NCBI RefSeq assembly: GCF_017874735.1 | Contig: NZ_JAGGLV010000035.1 | Location: 1 to 59,385 of the forward strand | Length of the DNA stretch: 59,385 nt | Source of the DNA: Paenibacillus silagei | GTDB lineage: Bacteria > Bacillota > Bacilli > Paenibacillales > Paenibacillaceae | Direction of reading: 5' to 3' | Shown here: one piece after another, positions 32,944 to 40,831 of the stretch | Numbering within the stretch: position 1 is the stretch's first letter | Layout of the letters: each line of letters starts with the position of its first letter | Position numbers and translations under genes: made by a program | The notes under the pieces: generated by a model | Databases searched by the model: none | Told to the model about the DNA's origin: nothing | Seen by the model: the letters and a program-made list of their open reading frames with translations, nothing else

Positions 32944-33980
32944 TACTCTTCCCCCTCCTCTGCCTCTTGCGCAGCAGCTGCCTGCCTTCTTGGGCTGGCC
33001 TCTTGCTCCTCACGGGCTCTACGGGCTTCCTCTATGCGTTCCTGCTCACGGGCCGCCTCAGCCTCTCTTGCCTCCCTCTCCGCCTGCTCACGCGCCTCCT
33101 GCTCGGCCTTAGCAGCCTCCAGGGCGCTCTGCTTCTCCAGAGCATGCTTGATATCATTCTGAATCTGCCGCTCGGCAGCGTCTCTGGCATTAGGCAGGCA
33201 ATTCGCCGCTATGCGGATGACATACTCTGAGGTGCTCATCGACTGGATTCCCAGAATATTAGGGTAGGCAATGACACTGGAGCTGCGTTCCTCGATGCCC
33301 TGAAGCGCCTCGCCGATCAGTGCCAGGGTGGCTTCGAGCCCGCGTTCGATTTTAACCGGAACATCTACTACAGCCAGTGCATTCGCCAGCGAATAATTCG
33401 TCACATTAACAATCGTGCCGTTAGGAATGATGTGTACCTCGCCCGTAGCACTTAACAGTCTGGTCGTCCTCAGGCCAATCATCTCTACCGTTCCCTTATA
33501 GGTTCCGCTCTGGATAACATCCCCGACTGCAAACTGGTCCTCAAAAATAATAAAGAAGCCCGTAATCACATCTTTGACCAAACTTTGTGCGCCGAACCCT
33601 ATAGCCAGCCCGACTACCCCTGCTCCGGCGAGCAGCGGCTTCAGATCGAAGTTGAACTCCGACAGAACCAGCAGAATCATGGTGAAGTTACAGAAGAAGG
33701 TAACCACATTCTTCATCAGTCCGCCGACCGTGGAGAAGCGCCGGTTATTGACTAATGCCCTCCCCCTCGTCTCCCGCTCAAGCGACCGGTCAATCACATT
33801 GGAGACCACCTTGATAATCACCCGGGTCAGAATGAAAATTATGAGAATTCTGATTCCCGAAAAAAGGACCGCGGCCCACATATCAGTATTGGTGAACCAG
33901 TCCCATAATTTATCTTTGAAGCGGACGGCATCATTAACAACACCGTCAACGCCGTCGGCCGCCAGTAAGCTGTTAATCAT
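32943..33980 (-). CDS. MscS-family small-conductance mechanosensitive channel
   Basis: Opens under membrane tension to release solutes on osmotic downshock. The 345 residues have about three membrane helices (about 35-60, 82-105, 112-135), the pore/β-domain block GAGVVGLAIGFGAQSLVKDVITGFFIIFEDQFAVGD (in pieces) and a C-terminal α/β domain. An unusual long charged coiled-coil tail (about 270-345), rich in Glu, Ala and Arg, follows. GGAGGGG precedes the ATG. It overlaps yyzM and the DUF3343 gene. Confidence 0.92.
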   Translation of the reverse strand: MINSLLAADGVDGVVNDAVRFKDKLWDWFTNTDMWAAVLFSGIRILIIFILTRVIIKVVSNVIDRSLERETRGRALVNNRRFSTVGGLMKNVVTFFCNFTMILLVLSEFNFDLKPLLAGAGVVGLAIGFGAQSLVKDVITGFFIIFEDQFAVGDVIQSGTYKGTVEMIGLRTTRLLSATGEVHIIPNGTIVNVTNYSLANALAVVDVPVKIERGLEATLALIGEALQGIEERSSSVIAYPNILGIQSMSTSEYVIRIAANCLPNARDAAERQIQNDIKHALEKQSALEAAKAEQEAREQAEREAREAEAAREQERIEEARRAREEQEASPRRQAAAAQEAEEGEE

Positions 33981-34248
33981 CGAACCCCTCCTTCTCCGTT
34001 ATTTCCACATACCCTGCACCCTCAACGGCCTTGGCGAAGATCCCCCGGATCTCTACGTTCTGCTCTTCGACCAGGACCCTTACCTCATCCAGCGCACTCC
34101 GGTAGAATTGGATCGACATCGCACAGCCGGCGGTGATCTCCTTGGGCGTAGGGAAGATATCGATTTCAATCTCCGCATATTCAAGCAGCATCTCGGCGCG
34201 CAGCGCCTGCTGGGTCGAATCAAACGCTAGCAGCAGTTCCTCCTCCAC
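33973..34248 (-). CDS. DUF3343 protein, possible Se/S carrier
   Basis: About 91 residues from the preferred GTG start at 34248, which has GAGGAGG six bases upstream; the frame is open to an ATG at 34314 without a good site. The core LLLAFDSTQQALRAEMLL and PTPKEITAGCAMSI with one conserved Cys matches DUF3343 proteins, some of which are called putative Se/S carriers. The cysteine-desulfurase relative at 35612-36775 belongs to the class often found with it. It overlaps the MscS gene by eight bases. Confidence 0.75.
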   Translation of the reverse strand: MEEELLLAFDSTQQALRAEMLLEYAEIEIDIFPTPKEITAGCAMSIQFYRSALDEVRVLVEEQNVEIRGIFAKAVEGAGYVEITEKEGFDD

Positions 34249-34444
34249 ACTCCACGCCTCCTCTGGGCTATTGGTCCTATCTATTGCCGCCATAGTATAA
34301 AAAACCACTTCCATCCATATACTAGGATCATCAGAACACGCTCCCGCGGACGTAAGCCTTGCATAATCAGCAGCCTGGCAGCCTGACTGCTTTTTCAGCT
34401 GATTTTCCGTGATTTGCAGTCGCCGCCTCAGAAAGGACGATTAT

Positions 34445-35053
34445 ATGAATTTCTCTTCCAAAGCTCCACCGCTGCAAGAACCATCCTGTTTAAAAATATC
34501 ACATGCCGACCCCAATATCTATTCTGCCATTACCCACCGTCTGCTGTTCCACTTTTCGCGCACCCGTCCGGATACGCCCATTGTCATTATCTGCGTGGGC
34601 ACGGACCGCTCGACCGGCGATTCTCTTGGCCCCCTGGTCGGCACGACACTGGCCCGCTTTCACAGCCCGCTGTTCCATCTCTACGGAACGCTGGAGGAGC
34701 CGGTACATGCCATTAACCTGGAAGAGACAGTTAGCCTTGTGTACCAAAAGCATGCCAACCCGTTCATCATCGCCATTGACGCCTGCCTCGGCCAGTCCAC
34801 CAGCGTCGGCTGCATTCAGGTGGTTGAAGGTCCGCTGCGTCCTGGCGCAGGGGTCAACAAGCAGCTTCCCCCCGTTGGCGATATCCATTTGACCGGCATC
34901 GTTAATGTGGGAGGATTCATGGAATATTTCGTATTGCAGAACACCAGATTAAGCCTGGTGATGCGCTTGTCGGATATTATTTCATCCAGCCTCTACTCTG
35001 CCTTGAAGCAGTGGAACCTGCATGCTAGATCTGCTGCAACGCGAGAGCAATAA
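34445..35053 (+). CDS. yyaC: YyaC-family sporulation protein (putative spore protease)
   Basis: A 202-residue protein of the DUF1256/YyaC family, related to germination protease GPR and transcribed in sporulating B. subtilis. The start at 34445 follows AGAAAGGA; the frame is open 12 codons further up. Conserved blocks are VIICVGTDRSTGDSLGPLVG, EEPVHAINLEE, IIAIDACLG and GVNKQLPPVGDIHLTGIVNVGG. It stands alone on plus, and its last 29 bases overlap the end of the convergent DUF4446 gene. Confidence 0.9.
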   Translation: MNFSSKAPPLQEPSCLKISHADPNIYSAITHRLLFHFSRTRPDTPIVIICVGTDRSTGDSLGPLVGTTLARFHSPLFHLYGTLEEPVHAINLEETVSLVYQKHANPFIIAIDACLGQSTSVGCIQVVEGPLRPGAGVNKQLPPVGDIHLTGIVNVGGFMEYFVLQNTRLSLVMRLSDIISSSLYSALKQWNLHARSAATREQ

Positions 35054-35525
35054 CTTCCTTCTCCTCCGGTGACAGAGCATACGGGGTCTCTCCCTGTTCA
35101 ATCGGCTTAGCATAGATATATGAGTTCTCGCGGTTGTGCAGACTGCTCAGCACAATCCCGCTGTGGTTGTCATCCAGAATGGCAAGCGAGAAACTCAGGT
35201 CATTACCGCGTTCTCCAAAAGCATTATAGCGCTTCATGGCCACCTTCGACTTCATGCCGCGCATTTTGGTGTGTGCCGCTTCAAGCAGCGTCTTCTGCTC
35301 CAGCTGGACCTCCTCCAGCATATCCCCCTGATTCTTCAGGTTGACCAGCAGATTCTCCAGATCCTCTATGCCATTCCCGCCCATCATGGCTTCGTACCGG
35401 CTCCGCATTCTGCGAAGCCTGGCACCCTGGACGATCATCATAATGGCCATCAGTATGATTACCCCGGCAAAGCCCATGATGAACGCCGATAAATACTCGC
35501 TTATGATTTCATTTAACTCCGACAT
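35025..35525 (-). CDS. DUF4446 family membrane protein
   Basis: 166 residues with one N-terminal membrane helix (about 14-34), a coiled-coil stretch (about 55-85) and a cytoplasmic domain with the family block MKRYNAFGERGNDLSFSLA followed by NHSGIVLSSLHNRENSYIYAKPI. The function is unknown. It is common beside parB/parA in Bacillales. Its 3' end overlaps yyaC on the other strand by 29 bases. Confidence 0.85.
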   Translation of the reverse strand: MSELNEIISEYLSAFIMGFAGVIILMAIMMIVQGARLRRMRSRYEAMMGGNGIEDLENLLVNLKNQGDMLEEVQLEQKTLLEAAHTKMRGMKSKVAMKRYNAFGERGNDLSFSLAILDDNHSGIVLSSLHNRENSYIYAKPIEQGETPYALSPEEKEVIALALQQI

Positions 35526-35611
35526 GTTGAATCATCCTTTATACAAAAATAAGAATTCCCACGCTGTAACGACACCGACCTGTATAATTCACCTGAATCC
35601 TTATCCACTTA

Positions 35612-36775
35612 TTAGCTTGAACGCGATACGCCGTACATTTCGTCCATGGCTAACAGCAGCCGCTGAACATCCGCTTCCGTGGAACTCACTCCCACACTCG
35701 CCCTTACCGCTCCGCTAGCCAGAGTATCCGCTGCTTGATGGGCCAGCGGTGTACAGTGCATTCCTGCCCGTACAGCAATCTGGTATTCGCGGTCCAGCCG
35801 GTGGGCAATATGCGCCGACTCCTGCCCCTCTACAACAAAAGCCACAATTCCGCTGCGCGGAGCGCCCGGTGCCGGACCCAGAATCCGCATGCCCGGAATA
35901 GCAGCCAAGCCCTCCATCAACAGTTGTGTCAACTTCCATTCCTGCATATGAATCTGTTCCACTCCCAGCGCCTTAACCGCCTTCACGCCAGCCAGCAGAC
36001 CAGCTATTCCGACGGCATTCTGTGTCCCTGCCTCATAACGGTCCGGGCGAACACTTGGCTGCTCGCTGTTCTCCGACTGACTGCCAGTCCCTCCATGCAT
36101 CAGCGGTTCCAGATCCATCCCAGGAGAGATATACAGCCCCCCGGTCCCTTGCGGACCGAGCAGCCCTTTATGTCCCGGAAATGCCAGCAGATCAATATTC
36201 ATAGCCGCCACATTAATATTAAGCGCCCCTGCACTTTGAGCGGCATCTACCAGGAACACAGCCCCATGCGATTTCACTATGTCACCGATATCCCCAATCG
36301 GCAGAATACTTCCCAGCAGATTGGAACTATGATTGCAGATCACCATCCGGGTGTTAGGACGCAGAGAACGCTGGAGCTCGTGAAGATTGATTTGGCCCTC
36401 GCGGTCCGCCTGTATATAATCCACTTCAATCCCGATGCTCCGGCGCAAATACTCCAAGGGTCTGCGCACTGAGTTATGCTCTGTCATCGTCGAAACGACA
36501 TGATCCCCTGGTTGAAGTGTACCCTTAATAGCCATATTTAGCCCCATAGTTGTGTTATGGGTGAACGCAATATCCTGAGCATTCGCTATACCAAACAACT
36601 CTGCCAGCAGCATTCGTGCACGAACTAATACCCGCCCCGTCCCGATAGCCAGTGAGTGGTTGCCCCGCCCGGCATTGGCCCCTGACTGTTCCAAGGCCTC
36701 CACCATAGCTGCAGCCACCTCCGGCGGCTTGGGCCACGAAGTAGCTGCGTGATCGAGATATACCAGCCTCTCCAT
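35612..36775 (-). CDS. Cysteine desulfurase-like PLP enzyme (class V aminotransferase)
   Basis: 387-residue PLP-dependent enzyme. It shows the start YLDHAATSWPKPPEV, cofactor-binding HNTTMGLN, DAAQSAGALNI, the Schiff-base Lys in FPGHKGLLGPQGTGG, and Cys in the active loop MHCTPLAHQ. The features fit the desulfurase/selenocysteine-lyase relatives of the Enterococcus EF2568 type, seen with selenium-dependent genes and DUF3343 proteins. Such enzymes move sulfur or selenium from (seleno)cysteine to a carrier. It is separated from the DUF3343 gene by yyaC and DUF4446. Confidence 0.85.
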   Translation of the reverse strand: MERLVYLDHAATSWPKPPEVAAAMVEALEQSGANAGRGNHSLAIGTGRVLVRARMLLAELFGIANAQDIAFTHNTTMGLNMAIKGTLQPGDHVVSTMTEHNSVRRPLEYLRRSIGIEVDYIQADREGQINLHELQRSLRPNTRMVICNHSSNLLGSILPIGDIGDIVKSHGAVFLVDAAQSAGALNINVAAMNIDLLAFPGHKGLLGPQGTGGLYISPGMDLEPLMHGGTGSQSENSEQPSVRPDRYEAGTQNAVGIAGLLAGVKAVKALGVEQIHMQEWKLTQLLMEGLAAIPGMRILGPAPGAPRSGIVAFVVEGQESAHIAHRLDREYQIAVRAGMHCTPLAHQAADTLASGAVRASVGVSSTEADVQRLLLAMDEMYGVSRSS

Positions 36776-36868
36776 CTTCCACCCTCCCTCTTTTCGATTT
36801 AAAAAACATACCCCTCCATATCCGTATTAAGGATATCTCAGGATATGTCTTCGGTACAAATATCCAAA

Positions 36869-37711
36869 TCAGTTCCCCAGCAGCTCCAGCAATCTTTCCA
36901 GGTCTTGGGCACTGTAATAGTTTAATTCGATTTTCCCTTTTTCCTTGCCTTGTTTAATTTTGACTGTTGTCTTGAATCGCTCCCGTAATACTTCCTCTAC
37001 ATTATCAATATAAGGATCACGTTTCACAACCTTGGCCTTAATTCCATTAGCCGGTTTGCGGTCGAGATTTTTCACTACCTCTTCCAGTTCTCTAACACTC
37101 CACTGAAGCTCCACACACTGGGCAGCCAATTGCTTGATGACCTCCGGATCTTTCAGAGCCACAATTGCCCGGGCATGCCCCATCGAAATTGTTCCACGTG
37201 AAACATAATCCTTCACTTCTTCCGGCAAGCTAAGCAGCCGCAAAAAGTTGGCGATATGCGATCTGGACTTTCCGACTTTAAGAGAAAGCTCTTCCTGAGT
37301 TAGTGAGAATTGATCCATCAGTCCTTGATAAGCAACCGCTATTTCCATCGCGTTAAGATTCTCACGCTGCAGGTTCTCGATCAGGGCAATCTCCATCACC
37401 TGCTGATCACTGAGGCTGCGGACCACTGCCGGAATCGTAGCTTTGCCGCAATATTGCGAGGCCCTGAATCTGCGTTCCCCGGCAATAATCTCATACCCTT
37501 TCAAAACACTGCGAACAATGATCGGCTGGATCACACCATGCTGTCTTATGGATTCTGCAAGCTCCTGAATGGCCTCTTCATTGAAATCCTTGCGCGGCTG
37601 ATAAGGATTGGCTCTAAGCTGCGTCAACGGAATCTCTACTACCTTATCGTCTTCATTGATCGACAGAGAAGGTATTAATGCATCCAAGCCTTTCCCCAAA
37701 CGCTTACTCAT
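36869..37711 (-). CDS. parB: Chromosome-partitioning protein ParB (Spo0J)
   Basis: CTP-dependent clamp that loads on parS and organises the origin. The 280 residues comprise an N-terminal CTPase domain with GERRFRAS, a helix-turn-helix (about 120-190, LTQEELSLKVGKSRSHIANFLRLL) and a C-terminal dimerisation domain. The gene contains its own parS (37190-37205, one mismatch), as in B. subtilis. It overlaps parA by eight bases. Confidence 0.96.
   Translation of the reverse strand: MSKRLGKGLDALIPSLSINEDDKVVEIPLTQLRANPYQPRKDFNEEAIQELAESIRQHGVIQPIIVRSVLKGYEIIAGERRFRASQYCGKATIPAVVRSLSDQQVMEIALIENLQRENLNAMEIAVAYQGLMDQFSLTQEELSLKVGKSRSHIANFLRLLSLPEEVKDYVSRGTISMGHARAIVALKDPEVIKQLAAQCVELQWSVRELEEVVKNLDRKPANGIKAKVVKRDPYIDNVEEVLRERFKTTVKIKQGKEKGKIELNYYSAQDLERLLELLGN
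37190..37205. promoter_or_regulatory. parS site inside parB
   Basis: TGTTCCACGTGAAACA differs from the parS consensus TGTTTCACGTGAAACA at one base. ParB and possibly SMC loading would start here. Confidence 0.85.
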
Positions 37712-38465
37712 AAGAGATCACTTCCTTTGCCAACTCTAAATATACTTCCGCTCCCTTGGAACGGGAATCGTAGGTAATAATTGACTGTCCATGTGAAGGG
37801 GCTTCGCTTAGGCGTACATTACGCGGGATAATCGTTCTGTATACCTTTTCCTGGAAATACTTTTTCACTTCTTCGATAACCTGAATCCCGAGGTTCGTCC
37901 GGGCATCCAGCATCGTGAGCAATACTCCCTCTATTTTGAGATGAGGATTAAGATTCTTCTGAACCAGTCTTACAGTGTTGAGCAGCTGGCTTAATCCTTC
38001 AAGCGCATAATATTCGCATTGTATAGGGATAATCACTGAGTCAGCAGCCGTTAGAGAGTTAATGGTAAGAATCCCTAATGATGGCGGGCAATCTATGATG
38101 ATGTAATCATAATTCGCCTTCACTGCATTCAGTGCCTTCTTCAGCTTCAGTTCCCGCGATATCGTAGAGACCAGCTCGATCTCTGCTCCTGCCAGCTGAA
38201 TGGTTGCCGGAATAATATGAAGGCCCTCAATCCGGGTCTCCTGTATTGTATCCTGCGGATCCACTTCATTAATAAGAATATCGTAAATGCAATTTTCTAC
38301 ATCCGCTTTGTTGACGCCAACGCCGCTCGTAGTGTTGCCTTGCGGATCAATATCAACAAGCAGCACTCTCTTCCCCAGAGTAGCCATGCTGGCACCCAGG
38401 TTCACAGAGGTTGTTGTTTTACCTACCCCGCCTTTTTGATTTGCTATGGCAATAATCTTGGACAC
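37704..38465 (-). CDS. parA: Chromosome-partitioning ATPase ParA (Soj)
   Basis: Deviant-Walker ATPase that works with ParB in origin segregation and regulates DnaA. The 253 residues show Walker A KGGVGKTTTSVNLG with the signature Lys, Walker A' VDIDPQGN and Walker B IIIDCPPSLG. The basic C-terminal region contains RSKGAEVYLELAKE. It is first in the parA-parB operon, with 300 bases of non-coding DNA upstream holding a repeat copy. Confidence 0.97.
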   Translation of the reverse strand: MSKIIAIANQKGGVGKTTTSVNLGASMATLGKRVLLVDIDPQGNTTSGVGVNKADVENCIYDILINEVDPQDTIQETRIEGLHIIPATIQLAGAEIELVSTISRELKLKKALNAVKANYDYIIIDCPPSLGILTINSLTAADSVIIPIQCEYYALEGLSQLLNTVRLVQKNLNPHLKIEGVLLTMLDARTNLGIQVIEEVKKYFQEKVYRTIIPRNVRLSEAPSHGQSIITYDSRSKGAEVYLELAKEVISYE

Positions 38466-38569
38466 TTATTTCACCTCGAATTGTTTAGAAAGAATCATCT
38501 TGTAGTTCTTAGCTGTTAACGGCATAATAATCTGGATCTACGGCATCACGTTTGCGGAGATGTAGGTAA

Positions 38570-38665
38570 ACAAGTGGAAACGGCATTACCGTCCTTTTAA
38601 AGGACGGTACCGTTTCGGCGAGAAATAGAAGGATAATTTATAGCGACATATAAATCCTTATATTT
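38570..38665 (+). repeat. Dispersed palindromic repeat, copy A
   Basis: Closely matches 39927-40026 over its whole length, in the same orientation. The first half is an imperfect palindrome (GGAAACGG ... ACCGTCCTTTTAAAGGACGGT ... CCGTTTC in pieces); the second half shares AGAAATAGAAGGATAAT and CTTATATTT. No coding potential and no transposase. Confidence 0.85.
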
Positions 38666-38724
38666 GCAAATAGACAACAACTTATCCTTAGAGTGTATAT
38701 GTGATAACGTTCGGAGCTAGTCAT

Positions 38725-38756
38725 AGAAAAGGCGGCCAACACCTCAGGGCCGCCTT
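38725..38756 (-). terminator. Terminator of noc
   Basis: The nine-base-pair stem AAGGCGGCC/GGCCGCCTT with a ten-base loop is followed by a short U run on the minus strand. Confidence 0.8.
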
Positions 38757-38771
38757 CAGCTTTTGTTGCCA

Positions 38772-39587
38772 TTATCGTTTTGGAATTTGGATCACAATCT
38801 CATAATGATCTCCGCGGTCATTCTCGGAGGTCTTAATCTCCATTCCTGAGCCGGTCACCATGTCTATAGATTGACGAATTGTATTAAGAGCGAGACGGAC
38901 ATCTTTGGTATAGGAGGTCCGTTTTGATTTTTTGGTCTGGGTAACGGCCTTGTAGAAGGCGATACGTGCTTCTGTTTGTTTTACATTCAATTCCTTGGAA
39001 ATAACCTCAGCCAGAACCTTAAGCTGCATCTCCTCAGTGTCCAGCGACAAGAGCGAGCGTGCATGACGCTCGGTGATTTTTCTTTCCATTAAAGCAGTTT
39101 TGACCTGTTCAGGCAAATTCAGCAAGCGGATTTTGTTGGCAATGGTGGATTGGCTTTTGCCAAGCCGCTGAGCCAGACTCTCCTGGGTCAATTGATGCAA
39201 GTCAATCAGCTTCTGATACGCGATCGCCTCTTCAATAGAGGTTAAGCCCTCACGCTGCAAGTTCTCTATCAGTGCGATCGATGCAGCCTGTGAATCATTG
39301 AATTCGCGGACAAGCGCCGGAATGGTGTCCATGCCCAGCTTTTTAACTGCCCGCCAGCGTCTTTCGCCTGCAATAATCTCATACTGGGAATCACGCATAC
39401 GCACAACGATCGGCTGGATCACGCCATGAGTTTTGATAGTCTGACACAACTCGTCGATCTTCTCATCATCGAAAATAGTCCGTGGCTGATACGGACTGCT
39501 GATGACCTCATGAACCGGGATTTGTTTGATCTCTTCTCCGCTGCTCCGCTCGGTAAATCCAAAAAGCTTGGTGAATTGTTCTTTCAT
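38772..39587 (-). CDS. noc: Nucleoid occlusion protein Noc
   Basis: ParB paralogue that binds NBS sites and keeps the division ring off the nucleoid. About 271 residues from MKEQFTKLFGF at 39587, the family's usual start with an amphipathic membrane-binding helix; ATG and GTG codons up to five codons upstream are possible. The CTPase motif GERRWRAV and a helix-turn-helix (LTQESLAQRLGKSQSTIANKIRLL) are intact. It is distinguished from ParB by the N-terminal helix and position. It is bracketed by two copies of one dispersed repeat. Confidence 0.93.
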   Translation of the reverse strand: MKEQFTKLFGFTERSSGEEIKQIPVHEVISSPYQPRTIFDDEKIDELCQTIKTHGVIQPIVVRMRDSQYEIIAGERRWRAVKKLGMDTIPALVREFNDSQAASIALIENLQREGLTSIEEAIAYQKLIDLHQLTQESLAQRLGKSQSTIANKIRLLNLPEQVKTALMERKITERHARSLLSLDTEEMQLKVLAEVISKELNVKQTEARIAFYKAVTQTKKSKRTSYTKDVRLALNTIRQSIDMVTGSGMEIKTSENDRGDHYEIVIQIPKR

Positions 39588-39842
39588 TCCGTTCATAACC
39601 ACCTAATTTCGTTATAGTACGATCATCTTAACCTTTCATGCGAAAAGCTTATCGTACAGCGTAAGAAAAGTATCCCTAAGTCATTCTGAGCCACTTCTCT
39701 TAAAAGACGGCCTGGCATTTATTCTGATCTTATCTATTAAAAGTCTTACTATATTATTCTATCACTTTTCTGCTAATAATCCTATTCTCCATAATGACCT
39801 ATTTTTCCTGCAAACCAGCCTGAACAGACCCTGCTTTCCATA

Positions 39843-39868
39843 AAAATAACCCCACAAAGTGGGGCTTT
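39843..39868 (-). terminator. Terminator-like hairpin upstream of noc
   Basis: The stem CCCCAC/GTGGGG with a three-base loop, extended by AA/TT, is followed by TTATTTTTA on the minus strand. It could stop read-through from rsmG. Confidence 0.65.
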
Positions 39869-39926
39869 GGCTTCGAAGATAACTCAGGTGCTTTGTAAGG
39901 GCCCAAAAAATATAAATTCTTATCTT

Positions 39927-40026
39927 ACAAGTGGAAACGGCTTTGCCGTCCTTTTAAAGGACGGTACCGTTTCAGTGAGAAATAGAAGGATAATGGATAG
40001 CGTGAAACCTATACATTCTTATATTT
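39927..40026 (+). repeat. Dispersed palindromic repeat, copy B
   Basis: Second copy of the element at 38570-38665, same orientation, with a few base changes. Its right end (CTTATATTT plus A run) merges with the U tract of the rsmG terminator. A fragment of the same right end, TTCTTATATTTTAAAAAAAG, recurs near 46470. Confidence 0.85.
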
Positions 40027-40053
40027 AAAAAAAGACCAAGCTCATCAAAGATG
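40025..40053 (-). terminator. Terminator of the mnmE-mnmG-rsmG transcript
   Basis: The 13-base-pair stem GACCATGCTCATC/GATGAGCTTGGTC with one mismatch and a three-base loop is followed by seven U on the minus strand. Confidence 0.9.
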
Positions 40054-40088
40054 AGCATGGTCCACTATAACAGAAGACTGTCAAATGT

Positions 40089-40104
40089 TGTTTCACGTGA
40101 AACA
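40089..40104. promoter_or_regulatory. parS site next to rsmG
   Basis: TGTTTCACGTGAAACA, a perfect match to parS, lies one base beyond the rsmG stop. ParB is encoded 2.4 kb away. Confidence 0.95.
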
Positions 40105-40105
40105 A

Positions 40106-40828
40106 TTAGATGAGCGGCGACTTCGCAGGTACGCCGGGCTTGCGCGGATACTTGGACGGTGTGGCCCCAGTCTTACGTACAAGAATGATATGCCGGGAAG
40201 ATTCTTCCACCGGCAGACTGAAGGATTCTACCTTGTGCAGTTCAGCACGCAGCTCCTTGAAGCTGCGCTTGGCTTCTTGCAGTTCCTCCGTCGGATCGCT
40301 CCCCTTCATGGCAGCGAAGATGCCGTCCTTGCGGGTGAATGGCAGACAGAATTCATTCAGAAGCGATAAACGAGCCACCGCACGGGCAGTAACTACATCA
40401 TAAGCATCCCGGTGAACAAACTGTCTGGCCACATCCTCTGCCCGGCCGTGAATGAGCTGTACACCCTTCAACCCCAGGGTATCACAGACATGCTGCAGGA
40501 AGGTGATCCGTTTGCTAAGTGAATCCACAATCGTCAGCTTAAGATCCGGGAAGCATATTTTTAGCGGAATACCAGGGAACCCTGCCCCTGAACCAATATC
40601 AGCAAGACTCTTTGTCTCCTGCATATTCACGTAGAAGGCTAAAGATAAAGAATCATAGAAGTGCTTGGTATATACCTGGCTCCGCTCTGTGATCCCGGTT
40701 AGATTCATCTTCTCATTCCAGGAGACCAGCTCCTGATAATAGAGTTCAAATTGTTCAAGCTGCTTCATTGAGAGTTCCAGCCCATGCTCCTTGAGCAGGT
40801 CGGTGAACTCAGCTACCGTTGTATCCAT
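40106..40828 (-). CDS. rsmG: 16S rRNA (guanine-N7)-methyltransferase RsmG
   Basis: Methylates G527 (E. coli numbering) of 16S rRNA with S-adenosylmethionine. The 240 residues form a Rossmann methyltransferase with binding motifs ADIGSGAGFPGIPLKI, VDSLSKRITFL and ARAVARLS. Loss in other bacteria gives low-level streptomycin resistance. It lies three bases after mnmG in the conserved mnmE-mnmG-rsmG-noc order. Confidence 0.96.
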   Translation of the reverse strand: MDTTVAEFTDLLKEHGLELSMKQLEQFELYYQELVSWNEKMNLTGITERSQVYTKHFYDSLSLAFYVNMQETKSLADIGSGAGFPGIPLKICFPDLKLTIVDSLSKRITFLQHVCDTLGLKGVQLIHGRAEDVARQFVHRDAYDVVTARAVARLSLLNEFCLPFTRKDGIFAAMKGSDPTEELQEAKRSFKELRAELHKVESFSLPVEESSRHIILVRKTGATPSKYPRKPGVPAKSPLI

Positions 40829-40831
40829 AGG

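Larger units (their letters stand above)
38466..38771. other. Gap between noc and parA
   Basis: It holds repeat copy A (38570-38665) and the noc terminator (38725-38756). The parA promoter must lie in the first ~100 bases on the minus strand but was not resolved. No gene is seen. Confidence 0.6.
39588..40105. other. Gap between rsmG and noc
   Basis: In order on plus: noc promoter region, a minus-strand terminator-like hairpin (39843-39868, CCCCAC/GTGGGG), repeat copy B (39927-40026), the rsmG terminator (40025-40053) and a perfect parS (40089-40104). No gene is seen. Confidence 0.7.
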
